Below, piece by piece: positions 44,501 through 55,555 of a stretch of 64,000 nucleotides of DNA; the first letter of the stretch is position 1, and each line of letters opens with the position of its first letter. A program made the translations under genes and the position numbers. The notes beneath the pieces are model-generated. The model did no database searches. It saw only the letters and a list, made by a program, of their open reading frames with translations, and was not told where the DNA came from. Origin of the DNA: Marthasterias glacialis (lineage: Eukaryota; Echinodermata; Asteroidea; Forcipulatida; Asteriidae); contig OU452225.1 in the NCBI GenBank assembly GCA_911728455.2, forward strand, positions 15,412,731 through 15,476,730, read 5' to 3'.

Positions 44501-47500
44501 TTTATAATTTTACTGAGACGAAGTCGAGGTAAAATTATCGAGAACCAGGCCTCACCATGTTTAAAAAACTTGTTGAAAACAGATTCAACACACTTTAATT
44601 CCCATTCATTACCTTTCCGTTAAAAACATTCAAACACCTTTTGAAGTTTTAAACTTGCCCGAGCCAAATTTGCGTGACTGGGCCTGTGACATTTGCGCAC
44701 TCTGCCCGACATCTTCCTCTCGACAAATCAGAATGGATAAACTGCCCCAGGTATTTATGAAGTTGAAATCATTCTAACTTCACATGACCAAAACAAGTTA
44801 GATTTCCAATGAGATTGGTCAATAAAAAAGGTAACTTGTGTGAACAAAGTCATTTCAATTTGTGTCCAAAGGATCTACGAAGAATAAAGTTTGTAAAAAT
44901 CCTTAACAATAGAATTACAAGAAGTGACTGTCTTACCTGAACACTGACAATTAGGACCAAAATATGGAGATTGACATCCTGTGGAAAGAATTGATGCAAA
45001 CATTAAACTAAACATAACTTTAGTTCGGCGGTAACAAAGAACTGTTCCAGTATGAAGAGAATGGTTGGAAGTTTATTTTGGCTTAATATTTCATACTGTT
45101 TAATTAAATACTGGTATGTTATGATGGTCTTCCTTTACTCACCCACACCCTGCATGCATTCTCCAGTATCTTTAAGACAGGTTCCATCTCCTTGACAGTG
45201 GCATGTTTGTTTACAATCAGCACCGTACATCCCCTCCAGGCATTCTGAAAATAATAGTGACAGTATGTTTTTCCTGAAACACTGTAATAAACCAAATGCA
45301 ACTGTATTCTCGTTATTAGGGTAGTCTAGATGTGGACTCTACCATAGAGCAAACCAGTCTTTGTTTTTGTTATACCACAAAGCATCCTCTTACCTTGCAT
45401 GCAGTCCAGTCCCATGTAGCCAGCAGCACACGAGCATCCATAAGGATCAGGAAGACAGAACAAATGACCCTGGCAGGCGGTGTGGTGTGGATCCTGACTA
45501 TCAGAGCAGCCGTATTGAGCGTCTTTACCAAACACATGACGACCATGAACTGCAACATGTCACCATTAATAGTCATTTGAGAATTCTAAAGGAATTTATT
45601 ATGTAGAAAATTAAACTCAATGTTATATGAAACTTTTCAACAGTTTGTAGAGACATATAAATTCTGTCATGATATCTGTTCATGTTCTAACAAAAAAAGT
45701 GTTCAACCTTTTTCGCAGTTATCTCCACTAAAACCTGGAGCACAGATGCAGATTCCTGTATGATCATCGCATATACCTCCATTGTAGCATCGACCACATG
45801 CATCCATGCACATTGGACCCCACATCCCCGATGGACAAGCTAAAATAAACGTAAATGTCAAAAAGTCGAGATGTCAAACGAAATGAACCAATGCTTTTTG
45901 GTACATTACAAAGCCTGTGATTTGGTGTGATATTTTTGTTTAGAAGTCAAACAAACCTCGTACTGTGAGTCTCATTATGCCGTGACGTTGTTGATGTTCT
46001 TGACCGACCACGAAGCAGCTGTAAATACCTTCATCTGATTTGACAACACTTGGAATAGACACCATAAGCTGATTGTTCCATTCATCCATTGCATCTTCAT
46101 TATGCTTCCATCTGATGTTTTCATTGGTCTGTGAGTTATATGGTACCATTGTCAGTGTGACCAACTCGCCTACATTTACTGTCAGTGTCTGCTGCTCAGG
46201 AAGAATATTAACAGCACCGACTGAAATTAGAAAAGAAGCACGACATAAAATGATGCATACAATGGTCGCGGGTCACTGTTAATGTTTTTATGTTTTCGCT
46301 CGCAGCTTAATTTTTTTTGTTTTACGTGAAGAAAATGTGTATGTGCTAAGTTCTGATTTATAGAAAAGGGACCTAAATTGTGTTGCTTCGAGCTTGAATA
46401 AAAGCTGTTAAATTGTGCATTATTATTTTTCAGACAATAATGCGTTAGCTGCATATGTGTCTATTCCTATAATACAACATATAAGAATAAAAGGAATAAC
46501 TAGTAATATGTCCGGATAAATGTAGATTTGATAATCTTACCGTCCTTGGGTAATAGTATTGTCTGTAGCCTGGAGATCCTTCCACTTTTAGACACCTCTG
46601 AGTAGAAGACACCCACCCTGTCTAACCCACCAGCCTCAGGTAATATCAGAGACTTTGCTGCTCGACCCAGTATGGGATCATCTACTTCATTGAATCCTGT
46701 AGGAAGTCCATCATTAGTTCCTCCTGTTGTCAATAGTCTGCCAAATGAAACACTAGCCATCAAGTCACGACATCCTTTGTATGATGTAATGGCTGCTTCA
46801 TTGTCTCCAGTCTGACCAATCAGAGGAGTGTTAGTGACAAGTGTGAAATCTATTCTTTTACCTGTTGAAACGACAAAAACATTCTCTAAATAAATGAACT
46901 TTTCTTAAAATGAACATTGTTCCATTTTTGTTTTGGGGTTCGAAATCTTACCACTCCATGGACGATCCCCATTTAGTTCTTTATACTAGTGGTGGCTAGT
47001 ATGTAATAATGTGGGGCTCTTATCTTTAAAATATTGATCTTAAAAACTTCTTGAAGTGAAAACTATCAATTTACAGTAGACCCAGTAACTGGGGCGCTGT
47101 ACTCCTTTTTTGAGATTTTGACATTATCTGTCGTACTAGCACGACAGATGTCAAAATGTCAAGATGTCAAAATCTCAAAAAAGGAGTACAGCGCCCCAGT
47201 TAATGGGTCTAAATTTACAGCGTCAAGTGAGATTTAGACATTTTCTTTGTTTGGATGTACAGAGCATCAATAAATTTAAATATAAATTCGGCTCTTAGTT
47301 TTCATGTTTTTAGTGATTGTTGAATAGCGAAGCGAAGATTCAAGGCTCGTCAGTGTGCATGTGACCTTGGGTTGTGACAAAAACAAACATGACTTCATCG
47401 TAGAGAACTAGTACCAGACCAAATACGGGCCACATTCTACTGGTATTGATTCAAATGTATTTAATTCATGTAATTAAGAGTTCTGACTTACACGGGAATA

Positions 47501-50500
47501 CTTGTACCTCACTGAGTGATAAATACTCCCTGCGGGGAATGTCGACACTGACATACCGCGAGAGTCTGGGTGGATCACACGTGAATTCAATCCAGTCACG
47601 TGATAATGCTTGTTGTCTGGTTACTGGACTCCCACACATTGTGTTATCAGTATGAATATCACTCAGACCAGCCCTCACAACGGCTCCCACTAATCGTAAC
47701 TCAACGTCCACTGTTAAAGTAATACAAATTAACTATGTTTAAAGGTTTGAACAGGGAATTAATGTTGGATGCAGTGCAATGATTCGATTGATAATTTGAT
47801 GAATATGTTAGCACAAAATAAAATAAGTTTTTCACTTTGCTTTCAGTAGTGAACTTTGATAGCATCGTTCTAGCAAGTGGAAATAAATCAAGATGACCAC
47901 GCCTACTCATAAAATATTCATGATGTTCCTCATCGTCATCATACATTAAATCTCATTCAGTGAATCCTAAAGTAAAACTAGATGGAACTGAAAAAACGTT
48001 GTCATCAAAGCCCCACATTGTAAAAATGGAGAGGGGAAAAACAAAACAAACAAACAAACAAACAAACAAACAACAAACACCCCCGTCATCAAACAAAAAC
48101 AACAACAATGGATTAATAGTCTTGGATTTCATCCATTGCAAAAGATGTCATTAAAGTGATGCATAGTTCACAAATTTCGTTTTAAAATTCTGAAATACAA
48201 GTTGCAACTGAGTAGCACCTGAAGAAACTTTATTTTCACATTATGTCTTTAAAACACTTGCATTTACTTAAACAATGAAGACATTATATTAAACTGTATT
48301 TTGTAAAAGCTTACAATGTACAGAAACTCTGTTCAAAATTCTGATTTTGCCCAGACAATGTTCAGTCACAAGATCCACCTTCCACCATGGGTTCCATTCC
48401 CAACCTGAAGAAGAAAAAACAGTTGAATTGCTAGTTTCCGATTAGAAAACAATTATGCACCAAAATATTAAACCCTGTTGTATCCAAATTGAATACAACT
48501 ACCTACAGGTGAAATTTGATTTAAGCTGGGGAAGAGGAAGGGGTGGTTCGGGGAGGGGGAAGAGGGGGCGGCAGTCCAAAGAAAGTTGCTATAATTAACA
48601 AAATAGGACAAGCCGCGTCTAATTATAATATGTGATGAAGCTTGGTTTCGACAGCAGATTTGGAATCTGTGTTGATTTCTTATATCAATTAAGTATGTTT
48701 TTCAGTCAATGGTGACTTTATTATGTTTTTGAAAATACACTTATTCAATTCAAGGGAGAAACCTAAGTGCAATATTGATGTACACAGGCAGTGTTTGTAC
48801 ATAAATTCTACCAAACTAAATGAAACAAAATGTAATAGATCATAAGGTACGAGAAAACAACGCCCCCATTGACCAATGAGGGTCGGGATCATAATGATCT
48901 CAATCTTGTCAATCAATGCTAGTTTTGGAAGGAAACAAATTTAATTATCTTTCCAATATCAAATCACCTCTTTGGGGCATGTACTATCAACAAAACTGAC
49001 AAACTCTACAGGGTTCACCATTAACACTAGCCCGGTGTACATTGTCTAGTAAAAACTGCTATGGGCTAGTAAACACCACTTCTCAACTTGCCCTGTGGGC
49101 TACTAAAAACTGTGCAACTTACTTGTTTATAATGCTCATACTTCTCCTTTTTCAGATGTAAATAATAAATTTTAGAAATGTGTTAATTTATTTTTGAGTG
49201 TGTGGGTGTAACTTCATTTGATTTTTATACTGTTCGCTACAAATGGTGATCGCTACCATTAGTATCAGGAAGATGATAATACATGTTTAAAATTTGGGCA
49301 ATGAAAACTTCCTAGGGGCAGGTAAAATGCACAGTTTACTAGCCCCTTGGGCTACTTTACAAAAAGCTTAAAAGCAAGGCCTGCTCTAAAACTCCTTGGG
49401 TCAGAATAGATCAGTGTTTGTGTCAGTCTGATCCAGATTATGTTTCAAATTGACTCCGATTCCGGAATGTTGCAATCCAGGATCACAGTCGAAAACATTG
49501 ACTTTAATTCCGGTTCATGCTGACTTATAATGGATCAAGAACTCTAAGATCCTGATCTGGGAATTTCAATCGCGCATACCGACATGATAGAAAGAAAATG
49601 TTGTGTACCTGTGTGGGTGTGGTCCAAATTATATCCATTTAGAGCTTTTGCCGAAACTTCACCACCAGCTGTTGAACTTTGACTACTACGATCACCGGAC
49701 AAAGGAAGAGCTACATCAATGAGAAATAGCAACAAAAAAAGCATTTGTCATGTTGGCCTAAAACATTATGAAAAGTAACGATTCAATCATTTCGTTTTGC
49801 CGAACCAAGAATAAAGGGAAAATTACAACAAGAAATGTACGTAAATCTAAAAGTGTCATATCACTTCTCCATCAGATAACGAGCCAATCTCGCAAAGTTG
49901 ACTTATTTTATTGAGTAAAAAGAATTGCTTTATTGATAATTTGTCTCTCCTAGAAGATTAACCGCAAATTTAAGAAGTCGACATGTCACACTATTAGGTT
50001 TAGTAAGTCGGTGAGTGATTTATGAAGCAGATTTTCCTTTAGAATTTACCTCGTAAAGAAGTCTTACTGCTAACTATTTAGAATCATAACTCGTTAACTG
50101 GATATAAAGTGGTGTGACGTTCCTTTATTAAACTCATCTATTTTTTTTAGCACAATTATTAATTGAGAGGTGTAGTTTAGGCTTCTGGTTACTCACCCGA
50201 GGATATTGTATTGTCTTCACTCTGAGTGATTTCATCAACCTCGACCTCACCAAGGACTAATACCTTCATCTCTCCACTGCTGGTTGGAATATCTACACTC
50301 ACATATCGTGCAATGACAGTCGGGTCCAGGGTAAAGTCATTAATCTGTCCACTTTGAGCTTGAGCAAAAGTTAGTGGTGATCCAATCATTCTGTTCTGTA
50401 AATGATCTGAACTCAAACCAGCCCTGACTACAGCTCCTTCTATTTGACCTACATCTGCAATCAGAACATCCAGGATGAGTCAAAAGGAACTTGCTAGGAA

Positions 50501-53500
50501 TGAGGAAAGTCGCTTTTCTCATCAATTTCAATACATTCTTATATATTCCAATGAATAACGACTTGAAACAATGATTCTTTCCTGAAACAGACTCTAAACT
50601 TGAGAAAGCCGAAAATAACGAGACCGAGCAAAGGGAATGGAACTCATGAAAACGTCAATAACGGCAAACGCTACACTAAAATAATCAACATATACACAGT
50701 AATTATTCTCATGCGACCCACATAAACAACCGTACACTTTGAATTGACTTTTGGTATCAGCTTAGATGCTGTGTTTATTCAACAACATTGGTTATTACCA
50801 ATAGACCGATTGCGCGACCCGCGTCACGTGACCACTTTTGGGTATAAAATGTAAACACACACGACATCCTCCATAGGAAAGGGTGGTACGGTACACGATG
50901 ATTAATGCATTTAGTTTATTCGATCGAGGCTTTTCTTGCTCGAAAACTGTGAAACATATTCCAGAGTTTGTACCAGAGACCTTCAAGTGGCTGAATAAAG
51001 CCAGTAAGGACAGTTCAAGCAAGTCTTGAAAATTGTAAAAGTACCATATAAATGTGCATGATGTGTACAGCACACGACGGAACGTTAGGCCAGACGCCCA
51101 CGATTACCACACACTTTTCAACACAAGAATTTCAAAGTTTTGAAGCTGAAATCCTCCAAAGAAATTGCTTTTCCCAAACTGTGTGATTCCTTTGCCTATT
51201 TGAAATTTTGCAAGGCTAGGTATTAATGCTCACTTTTCCAACGTCGTTTATCCCTTTTTTTTTACAGTGATTTAGGCCAACATTACGGACAAAATAACAC
51301 ACGGTTGGCTACATAATAGTCGTTCGACGCCGGTAGTGCATGGCTAAAAAAACCTCTTTTTAGTAGAATCCTGTTAAATTATGAAAGAGAGATATGATTG
51401 AAATTAATGCCACAACATACTACTTTAAATAAAGGGGCTGATACACTAACTCATCGCTTAACGAAAGTAAAATCGACCGGTTTTCGTTCTCACTCTGTGT
51501 CACAGCCTATGCTTTTCACGTATTTTTTCATCAGCTTTATGACATCATACCCAATAGGGGGTCACGTGACTGCATGTAAACATTGTCGCGCAATCGGTCT
51601 ATTGGGCAAAAACCAGGAACTACTTCACTTCAATAACTTTTATTTGAAAGTAACCCCAGAAGACATACACACATACCGGGTCCGGATTACTTGGCAACCT
51701 GCCATAAACGTTACTTGGCAACCTGCCATAAACATTACTTGGCAACCTGCCATAAAAAGAGGAGGGGGCAAACACACTTGCCACGCCCAACTTTACAGAC
51801 AAAAGGGAGGTTACTTTCGCACATGTCAAAATGACCTACAAGGCTGTATGTGATTGCACTGCTTGTACACGCAGTTGCATTACAGTTCAGCTGACCCAAC
51901 TGGAAATAGTGGGTGTAAGCAACAAACATTTCATTAAGGTAAAGAAAGGCCTACTACAAGGTTTAAAGATTATTCCATCACTTGTACACGTAATTGGAAT
52001 CAACATAAAATAGCCCTGGCGGAAATGGTGGGTGCTCCAGTGGTAAAAGCTAAACATTTCCTTAGTACTACTCATTACCACTTAAATTTAAAATTTATAC
52101 GACCCCCAGCAGGCAATGGCATTCCACTTCCCTAGAAAAATGCCAAACAGAATATAAACCTCACTAAACAGTAGTGGTATTGATGGGGGTGGTGGAGGGA
52201 AAACTTTTTTGAGTTAACACCATTGAAAGCTGAACCGAAGTGAGGTTTTTCCCGCTCTGATTGACAGGCGCGTACGCAGGATTTTTTCAAGGGGGGTGTG
52301 AAGTACAGGGTTCTATAGCCATGGTTGAAATTGCGAGCGCGAAGCGTGAAGCCTTTACGGCGTGGGGTCCGGGGCCCGCTTAAGGGCCCCAGGGAAATTT
52401 TGACCCCAAGATGCTCTATGGCGCATTCTGAGGCATTTCTGAAAGCATAAAGTTGAACATTTTAACTGAATATCTCTAACTCTTCCCTGTGTTTTTGTGG
52501 AAAAAATCAGTTAAAAGCTGTGGCAGGGATTTAACAATAAAAGATTCTCGAACCTCTTATTAAATTTTCTCAGATTTGATTTTTATTGCGTAAGCAAGGA
52601 GGAAGAAACAATAAAAAGTACCAAAATATAAGTCTTTAACATCAAATAAATTTGTGTATATTTTAACGATGGCAAAATAGTCTGCAGTGCAGTTTAAACA
52701 AATTTTCCACTGAATATTATTTTGTTTTTGGTAAAAGTATGGTGGCGCTGTCCAATTCAGCGACGTTTTATGACTGTTGACTTGTAATGCATAAAAATGT
52801 AAAATAAACTTTCACATGTTTTATGGGTGGGGTCCATGTCTGTATACCTTTGTTTGCAATTTTTGTCGTATTGACTGGGGTATGTGTGGCAAACAAAGTG
52901 GGTGACCGAAGGAGCCATTGTGACAGAATGCGTCTGAAAATTGTGGATGGGGTGAGACCGCGAGGATATTTTTTCAAATCCTCTTGTGTAGCAATAACAT
53001 GTTTTCATGCCTCAATTTCGGGCAATCATCAGTTGCGGGTGTGGGTGATTCTAGAAGAATCTGTAGGTCTCATGTCTCACTCTGGAGACATAAAGTTTGT
53101 TTTCGCTAAAGTTCAAAATGAAGATTGTGAATCCGAATGCGGACACTTTTCAGAAGTGAAACCCTGGTCATCGGTGAATTGTTCTTCCAATAAGGAGATT
53201 AAGATGTTAAGTGTTTCATCTGGATCATCAATAAATCCAGAGTCGTAAGGAATAGAAGTGAGCTGTTGAGAGGATGAGTCGGTTGGACTCTGGTTGAGTT
53301 TAGCTCTGATCAACTTTTCCCGTATGTTTTGATCTTTTTTGTAGGCAACGAAAGGAGGTTTTTGGAAAATACCCGAGAGTGTTTCGTTGCGCCACCTTCA
53401 TATTTCATATTGCTTTGTACTGCGGACGTGGTAGAGTTCACATTTTATGTCTTCAAACGCGCTCCTTCTGTGCGATTTTGCTCACGTCACGTACATAATA

Positions 53501-55373
53501 CGTGTAAGCGCGGAGTGGACAGGGGCGGAAGGGCCTATACGAACAATGTCAAAATCCCCCCGTTTCATACTTGTTATTTATTATGTTTTTTTTCTTTTTA
53601 ATTTGTTAAGCGGTAATAAAAAAAATCTCTTTCTCCTTTTCTGTACTTTGGTACTCTCTTTTCCATCCCCATTTTTACAGAGCAAAGGGGGGTGTTTAAC
53701 AGCCAAAACACCCCCCCCCTGCGTACGCGCCTGCTAATTGATATGTACGGACGCTTTTGTTTTACGCAACCCCACCTGATTGGTTAAAAGTATGCGCCCT
53801 ACCTAATTTGCATCAAGGTCCCCCGGTAATCTGGGAAAAGGGTGAATTCAATTTGGCTTGATGCCAACAACCATGAGTTTGCAACAATCACCCCCGAAGA
53901 AAACACGTAACCACTGGGCCACAGAGGGCGCTACATACTAGGCTGTGAGTCTCCAGTGAATAATGTATTTTATCAGAATGTGATAAAATGAATAAATGAA
54001 GAAATACTCACCATCCAAAGATCTGGTTAACAAAGTGATTTTCTTGAGGCAGTAGGTGTCACCAAGGTTCACTTTCCACCATGGGTTGGCTTCATCATCT
54101 AAAATTAAACATCGTTTTAAAAGGACACATTATCATTTGAATAAACTGCAAAGAAAATCATACACACTTATTTCAGAATGTTAATGATTAAAGCAACACC
54201 AGCAGTCAGGATGGATAGTAATACCATAAAACATCGGACAGTGAAAACAACTTATAATGTATTTGCCTGCACAAAGGAACTAACTTTATTAGCCTTTTTG
54301 TGATATGATGGACACTATGTGAGTGCACTGTTTGGTTTGGGTGCATACAGACAAAAATAACCCAAACCTATTAATGCCAAAGTATTGTGTCCACCATATC
54401 TCAAAATGGCTAATTATACCTTTGTGGTTTCTAACGTATTGAAGTCACATGTTATGGAATTTCACTGTATAATTTGAGGATGTCAAGGTAACAAATGAAA
54501 GTACGGGTTCTATCCAAAACTTCCTGCTACAAGACTACGGAGTGAAAGTCTTTATATCTTTAGGCCTAACATTTCACAAATCATCATAACTCATTCCTTC
54601 CAAATATATGAAGTCATCCATCAAGTCCTGCTAGAAGTCAACCGCTGGATTTATTAATGACATCATCAATCACCATTCATTACATCTGTGGGGTAAATAT
54701 AAGTAAACTTACTGGTGATTGAAGGTGTATCGATGTTATCATCAACAGCATGATCAGCAGGATTACTTCCGTTAGTAGAACTCTGTGAGGTTTGACTTCC
54801 TTGTAGCTGAAGGGCGAAACCTACGTCAAATAAATGAATACATTAATTTCATAAATTCAGAAATGTTTTTTGTTTACTTTAAAAAGAAAGTTAATAAAGA
54901 CAAAACTTGGCAACGAAACAACAAGTTCGAATGAAGAATGAAAGGCAGATTATATTTTGGAGGTATTTTTTTTTAACCATTTCACATTTTACAGAAACTC
55001 GCCAACTCTAGAATTATGCCTTGAGAGTCAAATGAACACAAGAGATAGCCTAGCTGTTTCGCAAAAACAAATCACAACATTGGTTTGGTTTGATGAAAGG
55101 AAAAGAACATGACTAAACTCTGAGATATAGATGTTTAAAAAAATGGAGAAAATCTCTGTATAAAACTTCCCCTTTAAACTTCCAATACTAGTTTTCCCAT
55201 TCACCTCAAAGCTCTAGTAGCTTTAATACAGAATGTTTCTACATGTGACGTTTTTGGAAACAAGCAACCATTTACTTACCAGTGTTTAGACAGGCAAGAA
55301 CAAACACCAGTGAAGTCAATCCGAAGGCATTTTGATGCGATGACAAGATGATTTTGCATAAAATCTTCAGCAT
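32521..55373 (-). CDS. Gene 2: Tie-like receptor tyrosine kinase with N-terminal FTP lectin domains (complete)
   Basis: Predicted type I receptor that phosphorylates tyrosines after ligand binding. Hand assembly gives 32 coding exons, 4758 nt, 1585 residues and a TAG at 32523-32521; all phases agree. Order: signal peptide, FTP1 and FTP2 (to about 319), Tie Ig1 and Ig2 (320-514), EGF (515-658), four FN3 plus an R2B-phosphatase-like stem (659-1186), transmembrane segment (about 1197-1219), juxtamembrane VVYEDV, kinase domain (about 1280-1560) and a 21-residue last exon with YENV. Kinase motifs [11 protein letters not shown] (Lys about 1319), HRDLATRN (Asp about 1426) and DFG (Asp about 1444) are intact. 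Vertebrate Tie receptors have the Ig-Ig-EGF-FN3 order but no FTP domains. The ectodomain is shared with phosphatase gene 1. Confidence 0.9.
32892..36427 (-). CDS. Gene 2 exons 25-32: Tie-like tyrosine kinase domain
   Basis: Exons 36181-36427, 35929-36039, 35292-35476, 35002-35115, 34669-34739, 33930-33970, 33330-33426 and 32892-32997. Landmarks: [35 protein letters not shown] (helix C Glu), [56 protein letters not shown] (one activation-loop Tyr), [29 protein letters not shown] and [12 protein letters not shown]. These parallel Tie2 ([56 protein letters not shown]). All catalytic residues are present, so the kinase should be active. Introns contain a tandem repeat of about 107 bp and a GGGTCA-rich block. 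Confidence 0.93.
33460..33735. repeat. GGGTCA/TGACCC-rich block in a kinase intron
   Basis: Dense, two-strand recurrence of GGGTCA, TGACCC and CCGGGT words over about 275 bp. Most likely an eroded inverted-repeat element. Confidence 0.5.
34128..34661. repeat. Tandem repeat of about 107 bp, 5 units, in a kinase intron
   Basis: Units begin near 34128, 34238, 34343, 34450 and 34554, with core ACTGACTGGTGACCTTTCC and GTTTGCTTCATCTAT. The array ends only a few bases from the splice donor of the activation-segment exon (34669). Confidence 0.9.
36701..36861 (-). CDS. Gene 2 exon 24: transmembrane segment and juxtamembrane
   Basis: Encodes [10 protein letters not shown], then a span of about 23 residues ([19 protein letters not shown] and on), then the stop-transfer stretch LKWRKGHRN and GSRGQVVGM. 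Not related to the gene 1 transmembrane exon. Confidence 0.85.
37159..37947. mobile_element. 0.8-kb TIR element, independent copy near gene 2 transmembrane exon
   Basis: Third copy, with the same ends AATAGACCGATTGCG / CAATCGGTCTATT, in the intron between 36861 and 38120. No counterpart in gene 1. Target duplication probably the dinucleotide TA, but this is ambiguous. Confidence 0.82.
38120..39016 (-). CDS. Gene 2 exons 21-23: membrane-proximal R2B-phosphatase-like stem with K-A-K-R site
   Basis: Exons 38917-39016, 38306-38543 and 38120-38153. Same landmarks as in gene 1: [39 protein letters not shown] domain type known from R2B receptor phosphatases is thus present in a kinase. K-A-K-R lies at residues about 1108-1111. 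The last exon ([11 protein letters not shown]) is the final unit shared with gene 1. Confidence 0.72.
38570..38762. mobile_element. Foldback MITE in gene 2 intron
   Basis: Inner inverted arms GCGCCATTTTGGTGGTCAAT / ATTGACCACCAAAATGGCG, with outer TATTGACCC / GGGGTCAATA. Absent from gene 1. Confidence 0.7.
39806..40405 (-). CDS. Gene 2 exons 19-20: FN3 domain 4
   Basis: Exons 40299-40405 and 39806-40007. [19 protein letters not shown], then [16 protein letters not shown]. The second exon is 202 nt against 208 in gene 1 and is the most diverged part of the shared ectodomain. Confidence 0.8.
40554..41450 (-). CDS. Gene 2 exons 17-18: FN3 domain 3
   Basis: Exons 41224-41450 and 40554-40623, same lengths as gene 1. 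[20 protein letters not shown], then [13 protein letters not shown]. The intron between them holds two SINE fragments. Confidence 0.8.
40798..41136 (+). mobile_element. Two tRNA-derived SINE fragments in gene 2 intron
   Basis: A body-only piece (40798-40915: TACTGAGTATACAGTGCTTA, TCGGTGTATGGGGTAA), then a head-plus-body copy (40979-41136) with TGGTCTAGTGGTAAG and GGTTCAAATCCC. Confidence 0.65.
42367..42666 (-). CDS. Gene 2 exon 16: FN3 domain 2
   Basis: A 300-nt FN3 exon with [16 protein letters not shown] and [20 protein letters not shown], very close to 14989-15288 of gene 1. A MITE lies in the intron upstream (42728-42969). Confidence 0.82.
42728..42969. mobile_element. MITE family A copy 3 (hAT-type), gene 2 only
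   Basis: About 242 bp, one end shortened. Flanks GTTCTTGT (42720-42727) and GCTCTTGT (42970-42977). The matching intron of gene 1 (near 15350) has the uninterrupted GGGTTCTTGT site, so insertion followed duplication. Confidence 0.85.
43715..44020 (-). CDS. Gene 2 exon 15: FN3 domain 1
   Basis: A 306-nt FN3 exon with [19 protein letters not shown] and [13 protein letters not shown], nearly identical to 16989-17294. Confidence 0.8.
44463..44575. repeat. Hairpin element conserved in both genes (gene 2 copy)
   Basis: Counterpart of 17740-17855. Some arm mismatches (TTTATAATTTT against CGATAATTTT). Confidence 0.75.
44937..45839 (-). CDS. Gene 2 exons 11-14: Tie-type EGF repeats
   Basis: Exons 45708-45839, 45394-45549, 45143-45244 and 44937-44978, same lengths and phases as gene 1. 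The second reads [20 protein letters not shown], even closer to Tie2 ([20 protein letters not shown]) than gene 1 is, since it keeps the Pro. This is the strongest single indication that the receptor belongs to the Tie family. Confidence 0.83.
45957..46220 (-). CDS. Gene 2 exon 10: Tie-type Ig domain 2
   Basis: A 264-nt exon with [23 protein letters not shown] and MRLTVR, matching Tie2 Ig2 and nearly identical to gene 1. Confidence 0.75.
46541..46861 (-). CDS. Gene 2 exon 9: Tie-type Ig domain 1
   Basis: A 321-nt exon, one codon longer than in gene 1 (an extra Lys after the first Cys). [20 protein letters not shown] and [11 protein letters not shown] match the Tie2 Ig1 pattern. Confidence 0.65.
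47077..47211. mobile_element. 135-bp palindromic MITE, gene 2 only
   Basis: Arms of about 50 bp (TAGACCCAGTAACTGGGGCG... and its inverse) flanked by a 9-bp repeat AATTTACAG (47068-47076 and 47212-47220). Gene 1 shows the uninterrupted site near 20508. Confidence 0.87.
47492..49710 (-). CDS. Gene 2 exons 6-8: FTP (fucolectin) domain 2
   Basis: Exons 49609-49710, 48315-48404 and 47492-47710, same lengths as gene 1. Landmarks are [29 protein letters not shown] and [11 protein letters not shown]. The THT residues near the sugar-loop position remain. Some exon bases differ from gene 1 (for example DAMCG/DTMCG-type changes), so this domain is less homogenised than domain 1. Confidence 0.8.
50197..54820 (-). 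CDS. Gene 2 exons 3-5: FTP (fucolectin) domain 1
   Basis: Exons 54713-54820, 54012-54098 and 50197-50454. Landmarks are [27 protein letters not shown] and [13 protein letters not shown]. The exon lengths equal those of gene 1 (108, 87 and 258 nt). The 258-nt exon differs from gene 1 only by two synonymous changes that I could see. The intron at 50455-54011 is enlarged by a 1.47-kb hAT-like insertion. Confidence 0.8.
50800..51603. mobile_element. 0.8-kb TIR element, paralogous copy in gene 2
   Basis: Same element and position as 24740-25532, sharing the flanking intron. Confidence 0.83.
51686..51757. repeat. 24-bp tandem repeat, 3 units (gene 2)
   Basis: Same repeat as in gene 1, with units at 51691, 51715 and 51739. 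Copy number differs between paralogues (3 against 5). Confidence 0.93.
52265..53733. mobile_element. 1.47-kb hAT-like DNA transposon inserted in gene 2 only
   Basis: Terminal inverted repeats CAGGCGCGTACGCAGG / CCTGCGTACGCGCCTG, with 8-bp flanks CTGATTGA (52257-52264) and CTAATTGA (53734-53741), one mismatch. Gene 1 has the unoccupied site (CTGATTGATATGT near 26237). An 8-bp target duplication and a CAGG-type terminus fit the hAT superfamily. Internal open frames (for example 52823-53248 +, 141 codons) match no transposase I recognise, so it is likely non-autonomous. Confidence 0.83.
54289..54413. repeat. Foldback element, gene 2 copy
   Basis: Counterpart of 26794-26919. Confidence 0.7.
55280..55373 (-). 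CDS. Gene 2 exon 2: start codon and signal peptide
   Basis: Same 31-residue signal peptide as gene 1 ([12 protein letters not shown] start). The ATG is at 55373-55371, only about 180 bases from the LINE insertion, which sits in intron 1. Confidence 0.85.
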
Positions 55374-55555
55374 CCTGTAACTAGAGTTCTGTATATAAAC
55401 CTGTTGAGAAATCAATAGGAACAGATGAATGCTGTAATCGACATCCAGAGCAATCCTCCAGTTAGCTATAACTCAGTTTGACTGTTAACGACTGCAAAGT
55501 TGTTGACTACCTGGATCTATTTAGTATTCATAGTCCTATGGTAAGAAACTGTACT

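Noticed and set aside
52823-53248. 141-codon plus-strand frame within the hAT-like element
   Set aside because: No transposase motif (no recognisable hAT dimerisation or zinc finger block), so not called as a gene.
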